A stretch of 64,000 bases of DNA from NCBI RefSeq assembly GCF_009730915.1, contig NC_052488.1, positions 17,106,305 to 17,170,304 on the forward strand, in the 5' to 3' direction. The notes under the pieces were generated by a model. It was not told the origin of the DNA. It worked only from the letters and a program-made list of their open reading frames with translations, and ran no database searches. Source of the DNA: Dioscorea cayenensis subsp. rotundata. Its lineage: Eukaryota > Streptophyta > Magnoliopsida > Dioscoreales > Dioscoreaceae. Below, one piece after another: positions 62,251 to 64,000 of the stretch. The first letter of the stretch is position 1. Every line of letters starts with the position of its first letter. The position numbers and the translations under genes were made by a program.

Positions 62251-62315
62251 CACTCGCTAATACCCACTTGTGTCATTGTCACTCGCTAATATGCACTAGT
62301 GTCATTGTCACTATA
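62220..62315. repeat. Short tandem repeat TCACTCGCTAATA...TGTGTCATTG
   Basis: The unit TCACTCGCTAATACCCACTTG followed by TGTCATTG, around a (TC)n run, occurs three times: once split by the hAT insertion (61769-62220), once at 62249-62278 and once, with two changes, at 62279-62308. This suggests replication slippage before the hAT insertion. Confidence 0.65.
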
Positions 62316-62923
62316 ATGAGAATATCTTTGTTAACCACAAGGACATAATTTGGGATTTTATATGAACTAATTCAGTTATAAATGGTGAGTTTTGGGATTA
62401 GACGAACACACTCTGTATTTTTTTTTTTAATAACTCATTTGTGCCTCTTATTTTTATTTTGCTAAATGATAAAACAAGGCATTAATTTTTGGACTTGTGA
62501 AAAGTGCCTCTTTTTTTATAAATAATTTTTTTTAAATTGCTAAATCCAAATTACAAGAAACATGGGGTTTTCGGATTAATTTTTTACTGAAAGCCTTTAT
62601 ACTGTCATAAATAAATTATTATTATTGTGAAAAACATATTCTCTCCACAAACTTGTGATTGCCAAAATCTAATTTTCTGTTTGAAGTTTATATTCTTTGT
62701 CTCCTTTATATTTTTTATATGGTTTTTTTTTGTTGTTATTTCTACATTCATCCGGTGGATACATGTTATTTTTTTATAAATTTTTTTATTTATCATTGTA
62801 TTTACTTATTAATTTATATGATTTATCTTTTTTAAAAAAAATTATTTTTTTAAAATACACTAAATACCCTCCCAACTCTTAAATAAATATTTTGTGATGA
62901 AAAAGCTACCATTGCAAAACTTT
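62316..62923. other. AT-rich intergenic stretch
   Basis: T-rich sequence with no gene or bounded element. It ends at the poly(A)-like tail of the LINE on the opposite strand. Confidence 0.35.
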
Positions 62924-64000
62924 ATTTTTTTATTTTTTTATTTTTATTTTTATTTTTATTTTTATTATTTTTTTGAAAAAGGTGGATAAATCAATATATT
63001 AGATAAGACCAAAAGTAAAAGAGTTCCAAAGTACAGACAAAATAGAAACAAACTCAACGCACCACAAGCGGTGATACAAGGGCTACAAAAGACCTAAAAC
63101 AGTAGGAATAGACCACCCGAGGAAAGGAGCTTCCTCAACACATGACTACCAATCAAACAACTAACTCGTGACTGGTCCTGGTGCCTCCTCGGCAGTATGG
63201 TCCTCCCTAGGATCCTCCCTGTGCAGCTGACCCCTTTGACCAAGGAGCTCAAGGCTACGAAAGTAGCATACGATCAATATTCATGATAAGGCAATGGGCA
63301 GAAGCAAATTTATCATTAAAGATTTGATCATTCCTGGCAAGCCAAATGTTCCAAACTAACGCCTTAATCACTAAATCAGCATAGATCTTAGAGGCCTGTC
63401 TCACTGTCCCTCTCCAGTAGCCCCAAATATATCTTATAGAGCTAGGAGGCTCCAGAAGATTAAGAAGATTGATAAAGTACATCCACACTTCCTGAACGAA
63501 TGGGTAGTGAATGAACAAATGGTCGACTGATTCAATCTCAGAATGACACATCACACAAGTCACCGTCGGAAGTTTGTTGCAACGTCTGAGCTCCATATTT
63601 TCCAAAGTCAGGATTTTGTGTTTTCCAGAACAGCCAATTGAAGATGTTTATCTTCTTTGGACAACTGTTTTTCAAAAAGAAGCCAGAAACACTACAACGC
63701 AGCCCCCCATCGTTAAAGAAATTATATAATGATTTAACCGAGAATAATCCATTTCCAGATAAAGCCCATCTTCTTATGTCTTTCGTATCCAGACATCGCC
63801 TCTGAATCCAGTCTTGCGCTTGAAGAATGTCACTGTCTTCAGACAAAGGAGTCTCCCCTAACTTGTAAACCAGCTCCTGGAAGATAACATCCTGCTGCCG
63901 GCTAACATGGAAAATCCCAGTCCACAAGTACATCGGCAATTTACCATATAGCCAACGGTCTTTCCAAAACAGCGTATGTATGCCTGCCGAAACAACGTGG
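62924..64000 (-). mobile_element. LINE (non-LTR retrotransposon) 3' end, frameshifted
   Basis: The minus strand encodes the C-terminal part of a plant L1-type reverse transcriptase, including the zinc-binding region after RT (zf-RVT). 63939-63538 reads RRWALSGNGLFSVKSLYNFF and CPKKINIFNWLFWKTQN; 63605-63255 continues in another frame with CVMCHSEIESVDHLFIHYPF (Cys/His cluster) and VWNIWLARNDQIFND. The switch of frame near 63600 is a disabling frameshift. The 3' UTR ends in an A-rich (AAAAAT)n tail at about 62975-62924. The polymerase domain lies beyond the window edge. Confidence 0.85.

Overview
This is nuclear DNA from a flowering plant. It is AT-rich, its genes are interrupted by GT-AG introns, and it carries several typical plant transposon classes. 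The lineage cannot be fixed from the sequence; the AT-rich codon use of the genes argues against a grass. Five protein-coding genes look functional: a VAC14 homologue (+, 1-6051, 5' end outside the window), an ankyrin-repeat/PGG membrane protein (-, 14013-16886), cytosolic glutamine synthetase GS1 (+, 51347-54500), a short membrane-anchored coiled-coil protein resembling the GTD-binding/DUF593 family (-, 56139-56759) and a cinnamyl/mannitol-type alcohol dehydrogenase (-, 59634-61711). They are independent housekeeping or metabolic genes and not a pathway cluster. The VAC14/ankyrin pair is convergent.

Between 17 kb and 51 kb I find no intact host gene, only pseudogene pieces and nested mobile DNA. 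There are a MaoC-like dehydratase remnant (21.0-21.7 kb), a FAR1/FRS-type remnant (26.4-27.2 kb), two related solo LTRs with perfect 5-bp target duplications, two related Helitrons (one with a paralogous empty site in the same window, one split by a solo LTR), a PIF/Harbinger element with a broken transposase plus its deletion derivative, a Tourist-like element, a nested pair of Stowaway-like elements, four GC-ended hAT-type elements with 8-bp target duplications, a long-TIR element with exon-like remnants, three copies of a palindrome-ended element sitting in (TA)n tracts, and the 3' end of a LINE at the right edge.

The most unusual items are these. (1) The last two exons of the VAC14 homologue are tandemly duplicated, and every exon junction stays in phase. 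(2) A decayed plastid rrn16 3' end plus the rrn16-trnI spacer is fossilised inside a repeat that was later duplicated, so two diverged copies exist about 10 kb apart. (3) A triplicated leader segment upstream of the DUF593-like gene carries a GTAA donor-like site in each copy. (4) GS1 has an intron that must use a GC donor to keep its conserved C-terminal motif. (5) One Helitron insertion can be dated relative to a segmental duplication because the sister copy is empty.
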